64,000 nucleotides of DNA from Lethocerus indicus (taxonomy: Eukaryota > Arthropoda > Insecta > Hemiptera > Belostomatidae). Below, one piece after another: positions 13,440-25,018 of this stretch (position 1 is the first letter of the stretch; the number at the start of each line of letters is the position of its first letter). The position numbers and the translations under genes were made by a program. The stretch is taken from NCBI GenBank assembly GCA_019843655.1, contig JACDQD010000003.1:4962925-5026924 (forward strand), read 5' to 3'. A model generated the notes under the pieces. It worked only from the letters and a program-made list of their open reading frames with translations, had not been told where the DNA came from and made no database searches.

Positions 13440-13491
<52 letters not shown>
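13438..13491. repeat. (TA)n microsatellite, left flank of transposon
   Basis: Alternating TA with a GTG interruption near 13445, ending in TA immediately before the left inverted repeat of the mariner-like element. Together with the right tract at 14153-14204 it appears to be one microsatellite split by insertion, as expected for a family that targets TA. Confidence 0.9.
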
Positions 13492-13495
<4 letters not shown>

Positions 13496-13565
13496 GGGTC
13501 CAAAAATCCACTGTTTAAAAGTCCATAACTTGCAAACTAATTGAAGGAGTTGTCTCATTTTTGGT
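13492..13565 (+). repeat. Left terminal inverted repeat of mariner-like element
   Basis: Begins CAGAGGGTCC directly after TA and ends TCTCATTTTTGGT. It matches the reverse complement of 14070-14152 over its length, including the block GTCCATAACTTGCAAACTAA, with a short gap and a few substitutions. Confidence 0.9.
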
Positions 13566-13692
13566 AGTGTTATAGTTTGTAGTTCCGGCAATTGCCATAC
13601 AAGCGTTGTATTGCGTTGTTTTGTTTTGTCAGATGACAGTCGCCAGATAGTCAGTGTTTTGTTGCTAGTTGTACCTTGTTACTCGACTAAAC

Positions 13693-14037
13693 ATGGCTGG
13701 CGCAAGGCTTAATTCGATGAAAGGAAGTCAGTTTTGAAGTGGTATTTTAAGTACGAAAACATTAATGAGGTTCAACGGCAATAGCGAAATGAGTATCAAA
13801 CAGAGCCACCGACACAGTATCCACCACGTTCCCCAGACTTCACTCCTCTGGACTTTTACCTGTGGGGAACACTAAAGGACGTCGTTTGTCGACAAAAACC
13901 ACCCACATTGGATGAACTTCGAGAATCCATCGCACCAATATCCAACTGAACACTTTGCAGTCAGTAGTTCGTGCTGCAGTTCGCGGCATCGTTTGTGTGT
14001 GGATGTTAATGGTGACCATTTCGAACACCTACAGTGA
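13693..14037 (+). pseudogene. Transposase relic: HTH piece joined to DDE C-terminus
   Basis: Read on the plus strand, frame 13716-13949 first gives KWYFKYENINEVQRQ, an in-frame TAG at 13782-13784, then RNEYQTEPPT. This resembles the N-terminal helix-turn-helix of arthropod mariner-like transposases (DUF4817-type). It continues in the same frame into PPRSPDFTPLDFYLWG (from 13821), the block carrying the third catalytic aspartate of the DD(D) triad, here the D of TPLD. The first two catalytic aspartates and everything between are deleted at about 13815-13820. After a stop at 13947 the frame shifts twice to reach the C-terminal VNGDHFEHLQ and a stop at 14035-14037. The ATG at 13693 is in another frame from the HTH piece, so at least three frame breaks plus a stop make it non-functional. 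Family naming is from memory of motifs. Confidence 0.8.
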
Positions 14038-14069
14038 TATCTTTAAGTTGGACTTTAAGCTACACTTTC

Positions 14070-14151
14070 ACCAAAAATGAGACAACTCCGTCAATTAGTT
14101 TGCAAGTTATGGACTGTTAAACAGTGGATACATTTTTTGGAACCCCTCTGA

Positions 14152-14152
<1 letters not shown>
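14070..14152 (-). repeat. Right terminal inverted repeat of mariner-like element
   Basis: Starts ACCAAAAATGAGACAACTCC and ends CCCCTCTGAG before TA. It is the inverted partner of 13492-13565 and is a few bases longer because of small gaps near the outer end. Confidence 0.9.

Positions 14153-14204
<52 letters not shown>
14153..14204. repeat. (TA)n microsatellite, right flank of transposon
   Basis: About 26 TA units directly abutting the right inverted repeat. With the left tract it marks insertion into a TA microsatellite, or expansion of the target duplication after insertion. Confidence 0.9.
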
Positions 14205-14207
<3 letters not shown>

Positions 14208-16501
14208 GAATTTTCCACGATGTTATCACATGAGCCGTTATGCGAGCGCCTGCACATAATGTACCTTTCACCCGTTGTCCTATTGCGTCAGAGGCCATGT
14301 TAGCGTGCGTTTTAGTGCCTGAGGTTAATATCAATTCAGGATGTGGCCGTGCCCCCTTGATATATCTGAGACACCCCCCTCCCCGCCAGTTTTATCTTTT
14401 TCTGCAATCCCGGCGTCGGTAATTACAGGGATTCCGTGGAATTACGATGTAATTACGGTTTTTGTGTTATGTCTAAATTTAATACTTCCGTCGTCGAATA
14501 GATTGACGAAATATTTGTGCAGCGCATGTAGTATGAATGTTAGTGTACATTACTGGAACGCATACGCACATTTTTGAACTCATTACTATACAACCCTAAT
14601 GTCTGTACCATGCATAATTAATTCATTAGTTACAATTAATTTATAGTAAAACTGCGAGTGAAATGTAACAGTATCCAACTAATAGAGGGTATTGTAACTA
14701 AAATAAATATAATTATTCTGAATATTAATGTCAGTAATGAGTAAAAGGGAATAGAAGAAAAACATTGTAACGACCATTCAAGAAATAATTTTTTTTCTAA
14801 AAATACGGGTAATATATTATATAAGAAAATATTTTTTCGGTTATTTTCCGATTATTTTCGGTAGATCTGTCTCTTTTTCTATAACTGGCTGCCTTTTATC
14901 GCGTGTGCGTCCTTCGCAAGATATTTTTCACTTTATTCCCGTGAGAGAAATAATTAGTGTTTTATCGTTCTCAGTGACCATTTAGAGTAGAAGTGGGCGG
15001 TTTGTCACTTCCCGCACTAATATTTAAAGAAGCACCCCATGTCCCTGACTTGTGATCAGTTTGTAATAGACAATGGTTGATATTGAAACCCCTACGATCG
15101 TAGGAAATATTCATGTAGGTCCGATGAAGCATATAATTTACGCGACAGCTACCTACACGGGAATTCCTCCTGTTGGGAGTTGTTGTTTTACGCCCTGGCT
15201 CGACATGCATCGACCGGCCGATGTCGATAAATAAAGCTGCCGGTCGCTGGGAGTTGCGAAACCGAGCGGGGGGCGGTACAGAAATGGAATGGAGCGGGGC
15301 TGCGCGGAGGCCGGGGATCCTTTTGAGATAGTCATCCCGTCTGCGGTGATAAACATCTGCTGCAACCGGCCGAACAAATCCTCCTTCTAGGGCAGAACGG
15401 CGACCGCTTGTTCCGCTCCCGCTTTGCCAACCAACCAACACATGTGCGCACCCGGTAGCTCTGCCATGAATCGGCACTTTCATCCCGTCTAAAAATAATG
15501 TCAGACGCACCAAATTAAGTTGGATATCATCTCCTCTGGGGGAAATGTTTGATTTCAACTATTATTTGAATTCATCGCTTTGTAATCATCGGGAACAGAA
15601 GTAATGGATTGTTCTTGTAATGTTTTTTGTAGCACTGCTTTTACTTATTTTATAATTTTTATGTATACTCAGTTTTACAACCAAATTATTATGCTGCCTT
15701 TTTATTGTCTTTAAATTCTGTCAATTGGAGAACTTTTATTTTTGCTTGAACGGATAGAAAAATACGCGTAGGCGTTATGTTGAAATAATCCATTTATCTT
15801 ACTTCCGTCGAAATCTTCGGATTTTCCTTTCAGCCCCGTATCGATAGTGTCATCGGAATTTTTAAAGTCTGAAAAACTTTCACGAAAAATATTAATTAAC
15901 CCCCCACGCGTTTTTTTAATTAGTAACAAGTTTGTTCATTGTTTAATAACCGGGTCACCGGAGCTTTCTAGGTTTAATATTATGTATGAATGTCGGTTTT
16001 CACGGCGGGCAGTAACTAGTTGGGAACTAGTTTGGGGGTTTGCAATAGTTAGGGAAGGGATTGTTATTTGTCCAAGTTTAAAGTAATCAGAAATTATGCC
16101 TTAGTTTTTCGCACGATTTGTTGTTTTGAGAACGCGTTTGAGCCTTGAAAGGAAGGAACGTTGACCGCCAATCCTTGGTGCAACTTATCTTTCAAATATT
16201 GTTCTGTAATGATGTTAAATTCCCGAAACAAACTACCATTTGGAATCGACGGCCGGATCGTGACATTTACCCGGTTTGAAAATAGGCAAATTGATTATAC
16301 ACAACTGTACATTTCTTATCTCCACAATTCCGAATAGTGAATTGCGCGGGTTGTAGGAGGGATTATTGTTTTCGAATGGGCGGCCGACAGGGGCGCATAT
16401 TTCGCCGGGTTAACGCTCGAAACGTGAGAACGCCCGATGAATTCAAAAGCCGGAGCGGCTCGTTCCCCGGAGGCGTGTGAAGTCGAAACATGCTAAATCC
16501 A

Positions 16502-16503
<2 letters not shown>
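14205..16503. other. Non-coding block with one dispersed-repeat copy
   Basis: Unique sequence except for the repeat unit at 14891-15033. The 195-codon minus frame at 14971-15558 overlaps that repeat and a GC-rich stretch (15170-15430) and has no recognised domain, so it is not called as a gene. The rest is AT-rich without clear signals. Confidence 0.5.
14891..15033 (+). repeat. Dispersed repeat, copy 1 of 2 (unnamed family)
   Basis: Clearly homologous to 17859-18006 in the same orientation. Shared blocks in order are CCTTTTATCGCGTG, CCTTCGC, TTTTCA-TTTATT-CCGTGAG, TTTTATC, CAC-CCCGCACTAATATTT and AAGAAGC. A weaker match continues to about 15085 around ATGGTTGA. No coding frame, tRNA box or inverted repeat was seen, so it may be a fragment of a larger element. 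Confidence 0.75.

Positions 16504-16556
<53 letters not shown>
16504..16556. repeat. (AT)n microsatellite
   Basis: Continuous AT alternation ending in CATATA. The flanks show no terminal inverted repeat, so unlike the tracts at 13.4-14.2 kb it is not obviously linked to a transposon. Confidence 0.95.
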
Positions 16557-16557
<1 letters not shown>

Positions 16558-16900
16558 AATCTCCGGCCTAATGTACGATGGGGGAGGGCAGCTCGCTCGT
16601 TGTTACGAGCGCGTTGTCCGTTCGGCTCGTGGCGGGTCGCCGTTTTAAGTATGGCAAATAATGATCTCACGTACGGGCCCGGCCACGAAACTGGCCTTAT
16701 AACCCGGTATAACTCGGTCCCCAGACCCCACATACCTCACTGCTTTAATACAGGATATTCGATGTTCCTTGCAAAACGGAGCACGATCCCGCATTCTCAA
16801 ACTAACGCAAGAAAGCTAAACTTTATCTGTTCCCATTCTGTTTCATAGACCAGTTTCGGTTTATTCGTCTGTATAGTTAGTTATAGTTTCGCTACGATTT

Positions 16901-16942
16901 TGTATCGGATATAATGTGGGGACAAAATTAATAGCTTTGTGT
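16901..16942 (+). repeat. Short dispersed repeat, copy 1 of 2
   Basis: CGGATATAATGT followed by GGA-AAAATTAA and GCTT is shared, in the same orientation and spacing, with 32547-32588. About four of five bases agree over roughly 40 positions. It may be the conserved core of a longer decayed repeat whose edges I cannot place. Confidence 0.5.
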
Positions 16943-17858
16943 GTATGTGATGTTAACTTAATTTCGTTTTTTCCTGCTGAATTCTTTAAAAGAATAGGGA
17001 TAAATCAATCCATCAAAGGCATATATTTTTAAACGGTACCTCGTTAGCTCGTAATGAAACATATGGTTATGGAAGTACGAATATTGTTTTGCTTCAAATT
17101 CGCCTAAAAATATTTCTTTAATAATAAAATGGTAGCTTTATTTATTGGGAAAGGACGCATAAATACGGGTATATGCAATCAAGACGCGCCATATGTTAAA
17201 TGAACGATTAACACTAAAAAGTATTTCTAAATAATTATACTATAGGTTATGTCCTAGTTTTCGTTCCAGTCACGTTCTCCTGGAAAACTTTCTGGCAAAC
17301 TGGAATGCACACGCCTCTTGAATTCGGTTAATTCCAGCCATTTGGCTCTGTCCATTTGATGTTCCTTGCGAAACTGTATAAAGTGCTCCGATCTTGGAGT
17401 AAACGAGGGGAAATAACCTGAGCTCATTATTAACCGGTTTAATGTCGGCGTACAAGAATCCCAATTTACAATTTACTCGCATGCCTGTAGACGGCCACGC
17501 ATGTTACGTATTTCAGAATAAAACGACACAATGTTGCACCATGAATGTTGTTTTCATTCTCTTCGTTCACATCTTTAAAAAAAAACATCGTCAATGTCAT
17601 TCTTGCGATCTTATTGTTACTCTCAAGAAATTAGAATTGAAAATTTTTCTGGGTCTCGTCGAACATCCTTAGTTTAAAATGTTCCACACCATAGACAAGT
17701 CGTTTAAAATTGTTTATAATGTGTTATTTTCATTAACAACGATGTTAATCTGTATTAGATGTTAAGAGAAAAACACTAATGTAGGATAACATTTTCTTAC
17801 TTAGGATGCGTTTTATTTTTGTTCCTCTCGTGGCTTTCCCATTGACATGGTGGAAGTG

Positions 17859-18006
17859 GCCTTTATCGCGTGTTTATTTACTCCTTCGCTAGGTCAGTTT
17901 TCAGTTTATTTCCGTGAGGGATTTAAGTTCACTTTTATCAGTCTAAGTGGACACTTAGCTCGGAAGATGAAGGTTTATCACCGCCCGCACTAATATTTAA
18001 GGAAGC
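17859..18006 (+). repeat. Dispersed repeat, copy 2 of 2 (unnamed family)
   Basis: Partner of 14891-15033, about 2.97 kb downstream in direct orientation. It shares CCTTTATCGCGTGT, CTCCTTCGCTAG, CCGTGAGGGA, CACTTTTATC and CCCGCACTAATATTTAA, with small insertions relative to copy 1. A weaker match continues around CGATGGTTGAGATGG near 18094-18108. No function is apparent. Confidence 0.75.
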
Positions 18007-18587
18007 TAATTAGGGGTGGCGTTAATTAGCGCCAGGGCGATTTCCGTGAACCGATACCGATATTGGGGTCCTTTCTGTAAACAACTAAAACGACCGATGG
18101 TTGAGATGGTGACCGACGTCTTCCCCAAGAGTGTCGTGTTCTTAGGTTGACACTCTTTTGGCGTTGGCGTCTACCAAAAAATATTAATACTTCTACTTTC
18201 ATCGAGGTAACTATTAACATGTCGGAAAATAAATACGATAAACTATAGATTGGTAAAACTTAAGGGTTTTTATTAAATATAGTATATTGAAAGATTATGA
18301 TATATTCTTTCTTGTGCCAATATCAAGCGGTATACTGAAAGAGGGTCGGTATATCATAAAATTCATTTATCTAAAACCAGCGGCCTGTTCGCCTTTTTGA
18401 AATTTACGACTGTAATATTTTCATAAATATGGGATTTGAAAGTGCCAAGCGGGTAATGGCGTTCAAAAATTCGGGCCTCCGCTCTCAAAGTATTAAACAA
18501 ATCTACGTAATTGGATTTATGGAAAATATATGTAATACTATTTTTATCTTTCCTCACATATTTTACTTTTATGTACTTTGCTATCTC

Positions 18588-18661
18588 TCCTATAACGGAG
18601 TTGAACCGAGAACGCACAAATTAACGACAACATTTTTGAGTATCTACTGAGCTATATATGA
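18588..18661 (-). pseudogene. tRNA-like relic (tRNA pseudogene or SINE head)
   Basis: On the minus strand the 74-nt segment has TAGCTCAGTAGA, fitting the internal A box of RNA polymerase III promoters, and GGTTCAACTCC, fitting the B box, at roughly the spacing of a tRNA gene. The outer seven bases can pair at six positions like an acceptor stem. The D stem lacks its right half, and the anticodon stem is poor, with a loop that would place GTC at the anticodon position. It therefore looks decayed rather than functional. It could be the head of a tRNA-derived SINE extending left, but no tail was found. Confidence 0.45.
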
Positions 18662-21600
18662 ATCCCATATTGTCATTTTTGTATTCGTGATATTTCGAAA
18701 CTCTGTAACCGAGTCACGCCCCAAATGTTATTTCTGTAAAGGGCGTAATATTTTAAATATATTCTTCCTAAAAAAATGCTGGATATAAGATTTTTCGAAA
18801 AAACTGGAGCAATGATTACGTATCGCTACTTAGTTGTTTTTTACTTTCAAGAAAAATTACTAATAAATATCCTTGATGTTTGTAGTATTATACCATTAGT
18901 TGGTATATTATACCAATTATAGTAGTAACTATGATTATTTGTGATCTTGCGATCTTATTCCACTAGCCTGTTTGGTCTTACTTAAACCGGTTTAACTATC
19001 AGCCACCGGTAGTACCATTCATTCAGTATTTTACCGCATCTAAGAGGTCTAAGATAATGCTAGATTAGAGAGGATGCTCCCGCGGAGCCAAAATCGGTCT
19101 TGCAAAGATAGTAGACGGACAAATTCTATTCTATTCGGGTATCGCCTTTTTGATGCCACTCACTTTAATGATTGTCGTCCTTTTAAATATCGGTCCGTTT
19201 AAAGAATATTACTGTTAGTCTTAGCAATTTTAGTACGGCACAGTTGAATCCATTCGATCGGTATCGTTGCAAATTTACAACGCCAACTTGTTTAGATGCG
19301 TGATCATACCGGCGTCATTTGTTTGAAGTACAAATCGAAATCCGATTGTTTGGGGGCCTATTCTTTTCTAACGAATGTATTGTTGTCTGGGGGGGATGAT
19401 GACGGCCTCCCGGTTTGACAGTCAGGCCCTGCAATCATTTCCCCATCGGCCCAACCCCGGCCTTTATGCCCCGCTCTGGGATTGTTTCCTGAATTTTCCG
19501 TGAAATTGAGTTTCCAACTGGTTCCTCCTGTCCGTCTGCTTCATTAACTTTTCCGCGTTCCTGCCAGCCTATCGGGCGTCAGCCACTAGGACATAATTCT
19601 TAATTTCGGGCAGAAAACCACTCTAAAACCTTTCTGAACATATTCTATCTTGTATCGGTGTAAAATTGGATCCCGCCTCGAAGAAATAAAATGTTAAACA
19701 GCGATCCTTCATGAATTGGATATACGCAAAATGTATATATAGGTTTATTGGCTAAACACCGTGCGTTGCATTGGAATTTTATATGCGCAGAAAAATTTTA
19801 TTATTTCCTCAATGTTTTCCAATTACTAAGAATTATTAACTATGCTAAGGAAATTTAATATGACAGGATATTTACATCAGTGATGGTTTTGTCGAGTTGT
19901 TGAATTGTATTTCTTATTCCAAGTGGTCGGTTGTAAGGAGCTATTATGTGCTTGAATCGTTAAACATCGTTTTAACCGGGAACGATTGAACATCAATTGT
20001 TTTGCAATAGGAGGGCGTTTCCAGGATTAATGGGCCTATAAAGCGGGATGGAAGGAAGGGGAGGCGTTTTTTCTTTGTGATTGGTGCCTGTATACGTTTC
20101 GAATAGAAAGCTCTGATAAATGAGCTAATCAAAGTTCCCGACCCGGCGAAATCCCATTGCCTTGTCGACCCCCGCCCGGTTCGATATCATTAAAATTTCG
20201 TTGCGGAACGTTTCTTGCCGAGGTTTATTTAGAACCGATGATAAATTCGACGCGAGATTCGTGGGCTTGAATTTGTCTATTCTAATTGGATTATTAATGA
20301 TTGCGTAGTCATTGTTTTTATGAAGATTTATCGGTATTTATTGTTGTTTGAATTATTCATACAACTAGCCCAGCGAAATATATATTTTTTGATGTATACA
20401 TATGGTATCCATACAGACATTTGTTCTATAAAATATTATGACCGAATGTAATCTTATTCTTTTAGATTTTTTTATTTGGATAGCTGCTTGTATGCACAGT
20501 TTACAACTGAATATGAATTTGGCAGAATGCCGGAACTTTCTAAAGTTTAGAAACCTCATTCGAAAATTTCGAAAAATCTCTCGAAATTGAGTAAACATAT
20601 TTCTAAACGTTTCAATCTTCTGCCGTTCTCTCACTGTATATTTCGATTAGCATTTGTGTCTATTAAACGAATTCATAAATTTCTAATAGTACTCGCTCGA
20701 TTTGCCCCCCGAAAATAGATTTTGTAAAGGGTTCATGTTTAGTTAGTAGTCGTAGTTTCACATTATGATTGTTACATTTTAAAAATTACCTGGGATGCTC
20801 TTAAGGATAATAATAAGGGCTTGCCGGGCCGGTTTTTTTGTCCTACCCCTTTCTTTTTTTTCTCTTTATCCCCAGGTACATGAAATCATGTGGACGAGGG
20901 AGGTCCATTTTTCACTAAAGACCGGCGTCTGCGCTTACCGCCCTCGGGAATAATTATAAGAAGGGTCTCCGGGTAATAGATGAGGGTCTATCATGGGAGT
21001 TCCCCCTCGGGTGAAACACCTTTGTCCGGGAATCGGTTCCTCCGGTACCTCACTTAGGTGTTTCTAACTGTGTTAGGCACCAATTGAGGCCGGCGAGGCC
21101 CTGCACCAAGCAACTTGTAAATTTAATTTGCCAATTGATCACAATAACGGGAACTTCGACGATGGCGGTTATTGAGTATTTGGGGGGTTCACCTCCTTAG
21201 GTGGTTTCGCTGAACCATTCACAATTGCAATACAATTTTCGATTGTATACGAAAATTTTTTTCTTAAAAATATATATACAGTTTTATATAATATACAGAT
21301 TTTATAAAATTTTAAGGCATATTTGTTAGGAAATGTTTGTAGTAACAGCTACACTGAACCCTTATTCTGACAAGTTTTTCACATTTCTATGCCGTATATT
21401 TCTATACTATCTTTCAATGGCCTTCCGGACGCAACTAAAGTATAGATTAGTTTCGTTGCTGAGCGCCACATGTTGGCCATAAAAGGCTTCGAGGGGGGAT
21501 GCCTTTAAATTTTGTTTATTTTCAAAGCCTTTCAGCCCTTTAATCGCTTTAATTCCCCTGTGTCGTTTCATCCCTCTCCCCCAAAGTCCCTTCTATTTGA

Positions 21601-24290
21601 TTGAACGCAGGCATTAGTGTTGGGGGAACTCCGTGTTAGACCTCCATATGGGGCGCTCATTAATCCGTCCGGTATTAGTCTTGTCACAGACTACACATAT
21701 TTTAATTGAATTTTGCCTGTCTTTTGTCACTGTTAATTCCCCATCGGACAATACCAGCGAGGATGGGTCGGTATATATATACGTTTTTCTGTCAATCTTG
21801 GGAAATATAATTTTTTCATTTTCTCTATCCAATTGAATATAATTGGGATGAAAAGAAATGACAACATTCTTTAATTGCTAACAGTTTTTTTCACGCACAT
21901 TCGATTCCAATTATTCGTAGGGATGTCTGGCATGTTCTTTCGGTTGATTGTAGCCGGACAAAATCAGCAGAAAGATATCTAGCGCAGATAATGTGGTCCT
22001 ACATTTCCTTCCTGCTCACAATATCTTCGCAAACCATCAATACATTTACTGGCATCTGTCCGCGTTTAGTCACCCGTTCCGGTTCAAGGTGATTCACCTT
22101 CGCTGTTTTCTTTTGGCAAAAAAACCAGCTGACTTCGTTCCCCCTAAGTAGCGACCGTTAGTACTTGACACCAGGTTGGATTATGCACGGAACAATATTA
22201 TATCGAGGTTTTAATAATATCCGATGAATCGTAACACCTGTTAACCCGAATCTGTAATCTCCCGAAGTATTTGGACAGCTATCGACCTGGGAAGGTTGTT
22301 GAAATATTCCAAACATCTTAATAAAGAATTAAAGTTAGGTCAGGAGAATATTGCAGCATTCTTGTGACAGCTTTAGGAAAATCATTAACGTCGAAAATAT
22401 TCATACTGGTATGTTATTTATTTATTTTACCGTATTTCCCAATATGCAGTTTGGAACATAAAGTAAATCACAATTACAATTTTTATAAATCACAATTAAT
22501 TCTTATAGTGTCTGTCGAGTATACCTAGGAAAGTTGACTGCATTAGGTCATTCGAAATTTCAAACTAATGAGCTTAATGAGCTAACTCATTAATTGAAAG
22601 TGGGCATTTGTAGCTGGTTTGGAGTTCTGGCGGAATTTGAGTCTCACAACGCAGTTTATTTAGAAGAAGTCGATAGTAAAACTGTTTGTTTGTGGCCTTG
22701 TCTGTCCGGATCAATGATGTATGGCCTAACAGACTCGACTATTATGTATTAAGAAATTAGTTTGGCCCACTACGCTGTCCCACTTTTGGCGTGTCTTAAA
22801 GTTATTAATGAATGTTATAGGCTTGTAAGGTTTAACCAATCCATATTCGGGTTAAATTTTACTAACATATTAATTGTAATTATTTCTCGGAGTATTAGTC
22901 GTTTTGTGACATGTTTGGATCACTGTACTAATGTTATTCGGTAAATTTTTACGCATCGGATGCAAGAAATCGAAATCGATTTCGACAAGACTCCTAACTA
23001 AATATAAGTACATGTTGAAGACCTCGTATCACTGAAAGAACTCATTTAATTTAAAATATTTACATATATCGCATTCTTCATTTAAACAAACCATGACTAC
23101 GTTAGATGAATGTGAAATCGTATTCTTTTTCGTTTGAGACGAACTGAATGGATTTTAGGAATACAGAGTAAGTATTGGGGTCGCGGATGACCATTTTTTC
23201 CTTGAAAAAACGTTGAAACGTGAACATTTTTCGATATCTACGACGTCGGTCATTAAACGCGGATTGCCGTGATCAGGAGGGCAGTGTGACCTTTAAGGAT
23301 CGGAGTCGCCTGAATGAATGTTCCCCTTCTCGCTGTTATGGCCGTCGGACATATTTTGTTTCGTCACAGACATTTGCTCTTTGCTGATTCGACGCTATGA
23401 AAATTGTATTTTATAAAATACTATTTTATCAGTTTATAACGCTATAGCCTTGAATCATTCACCTTTATAACGGCGTTTTTGTCCAGTCGATAAACTTAAA
23501 CTAAGATATATTCTAAAATGAACGATCAGATAACGCCTAATTCAAAGGATAAGTCGCGGCTCAACATCGCTTGCTTTCAAGTGGATGTTAGCACGCAATG
23601 TTATCTGTCGGGTACCGTGCCAATAGTTACGTCGCGAGAAACATGTTTCCTCGTAAATTTCAGTTTTGAAAATAATATATGAGTGTGTTTTAAACTGATA
23701 GACGAACTGAAAATCAAATTGAAATAGTTATTGGTTAAAAGTGTTTTTGGCGAAATGATCTGTATTGAGAATAACATCCAAAATATCTGGATTCCGGCTC
23801 AATTCCGGCACAAATTAAAATCTAATGTAAATTTGCAAATTATTATTTCGAATTAATGGATTTATGTATCAAAAATGTAAATTTTCAGCCACCACTAGCG
23901 TCTATAGTCAAAGGGAAAAGATCTTCACCTCTCGTTGGTCCACCGGTTACGATATAACGCCCTCGTCATACCTAAACGCAGGGGTTATTTTAGAAATAAG
24001 AAAATCATATCTTTGATAATCCCATTAACTTAACCCCGTCCCTCAACTCTCTTGTCTTGTAACTTAGTTAGACCGGTTTCGGCGTCTCGCCATCGCTCGT
24101 AGTATACACAGGGGCAGGTAACATTGTAGGGAAGGGGCCGACAAGACCCTTCATTAGTTGAACCGACATGCCAGGCGGCCAGGTACGGTGCCAGAAAATT
24201 TAAAGTTGTTTGCAGACTTGTATGATTGCGAGTCTGGTGGAACAGAAAAAAGAAAATTGTAACGTATAATTCAGAACAAAAAAAAGCAGG
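18662..24290. other. Long AT-rich block, no recognised gene
   Basis: Unique sequence with small GC-richer patches (19380-19580, 20880-21110). A long pyrimidine tract ending in CCCCAG at 20875 resembles a splice acceptor but has no paired donor. Palindromes occur at 18900-18916 and 22970-22985, near the number expected by chance. No gene, RNA or transposon is supported. Confidence 0.5.
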
Positions 24291-24985
24291 ACTCGTTCCG
24301 CCGATTGTCAGATGCTCGATGGATATGCGGGCAAATTGATTCCGCCGTAATACCAGACACTCGGATAGAACAAACTCGGGTCAATCGGACTAATTTTGTG
24401 GAAGGGTATCGCGACTGGGGCGGTCAAACACCGGGCATTTGGACGGGGCCCGAAATTGCCGGCGGAATAGTGGGCCGAGTGTGACCTTTACAGGTTGGGC
24501 CCGATTGATGTGGAAGGCGGCCGGCGGACAGGCCACGGCGGTGGATCAAGGACCACTCGGGTGAAAGTAACCGATATAGAAAGTACAAGGATGCCCACGT
24601 AATTTTCAGCTCGTCCCTCTCTGTCTCTCCTTTACCAATTCTTTTCTGAATGCTCCTTGGTATTAGTTCTACCTGCTAACCTCTTTTGGGACAATAAAAA
24701 CAGAGATCTATGATGGTTTTCATTTAATATAAAATACGTATTTCTAGTCCCGCCGGCGCAGCATCAGGGATGTTACCCTTTGGTGATTATAATAATTAAA
24801 TTAGTTTGTACGAACGAATTTTTGAACCTCTAGTTCGGATTTTTAGTTTCTGAAGGGGATCTGTTAGAAGGTATGGAGGAAAGCAAGGATTTTTGTAATA
24901 ACTCGTGAGTTATCTAATAATTTCTCGTGTTACTCAATTTGTCTGCAATTGCGCTTCCATCGTAAAATAATTTTCTTTTTTACAG

Positions 24986-25018
24986 CGAGTAACCTAACCG
25001 AGCGGTTACACCGGGCGT
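24986..25018 (+). other. Candidate 33-nt microexon
   Basis: TTTTCTTTTTTACAG (acceptor ending 24985) is followed by 33 nt and a GTAAGC donor at 25019. Length is divisible by three, but only one phase is open (SNLTERLHRA). Phases 0 and 1 carry stops. Weak evidence. Confidence 0.13.

Larger units (their letters stand above)
13492..14152 (+). mobile_element. Mariner/Tc1-type deletion derivative (non-autonomous)
   Basis: About 660 bp bounded by long imperfect terminal inverted repeats (74 and about 83 bp) and flanked on both sides by TA repeats, which fits the TA target of the IS630/Tc1/mariner superfamily. The interior holds the N-terminal helix-turn-helix piece and the C-terminal catalytic piece of a transposase, with the middle missing. 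Full-length relatives are generally about twice as long. The inverted repeats are still well matched, differing by some substitutions and short gaps, suggesting an old but not ancient copy that could have moved only with an enzyme supplied in trans. It is the one confident mobile element in the window. Confidence 0.88.
16557..18587. other. Non-coding block with two repeat fragments
   Basis: Contains one copy each of two dispersed repeats (16901-16942 and 17859-18006, listed separately). Open frames up to 82 codons (16600-16848 plus) have no recognised motif. The remaining sequence is AT-rich and unremarkable. Confidence 0.5.

Noticed and set aside
13840..14028. 62-codon minus-strand frame inside the transposon
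   Set aside because: It is the antisense shadow of the transposase C-terminal segment, whose plus-strand motifs are clear.
14971..15558. 195-codon minus-strand open frame
   Set aside because: It overlaps the dispersed repeat and a GC-rich patch and shows no motif. The homologous repeat copy at 17.9 kb does not keep an equivalent frame.
16504..16556. Second (TA)n tract checked for a flanking mariner element
   Set aside because: Neither flank shows inverted repeats like those at 13492 and 14152.
18900..18916. TTGGTAT / ATACCAA inverted repeat
   Set aside because: Seven-base arms with a short spacer in AT-rich DNA are expected by chance. No target duplications or element boundaries are nearby.
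20838..20960. Strong acceptor-like pyrimidine tract ending CCCCAG at 20875
   Set aside because: The downstream frame closes after about 29 codons, no consensus donor follows, and such tracts are common in the window.
22970..22985. 16-bp perfect palindrome TCGAAATCGATTTCGA
   Set aside because: About one palindrome of this length is expected by chance in 64 kb, and nothing nearby suggests a site.
23889..24016. 41-codon open stretch after a TTTTCAG acceptor
   Set aside because: Open stretches of this length after acceptor-like sites occur repeatedly here by chance, and no donor or homologue supports it.
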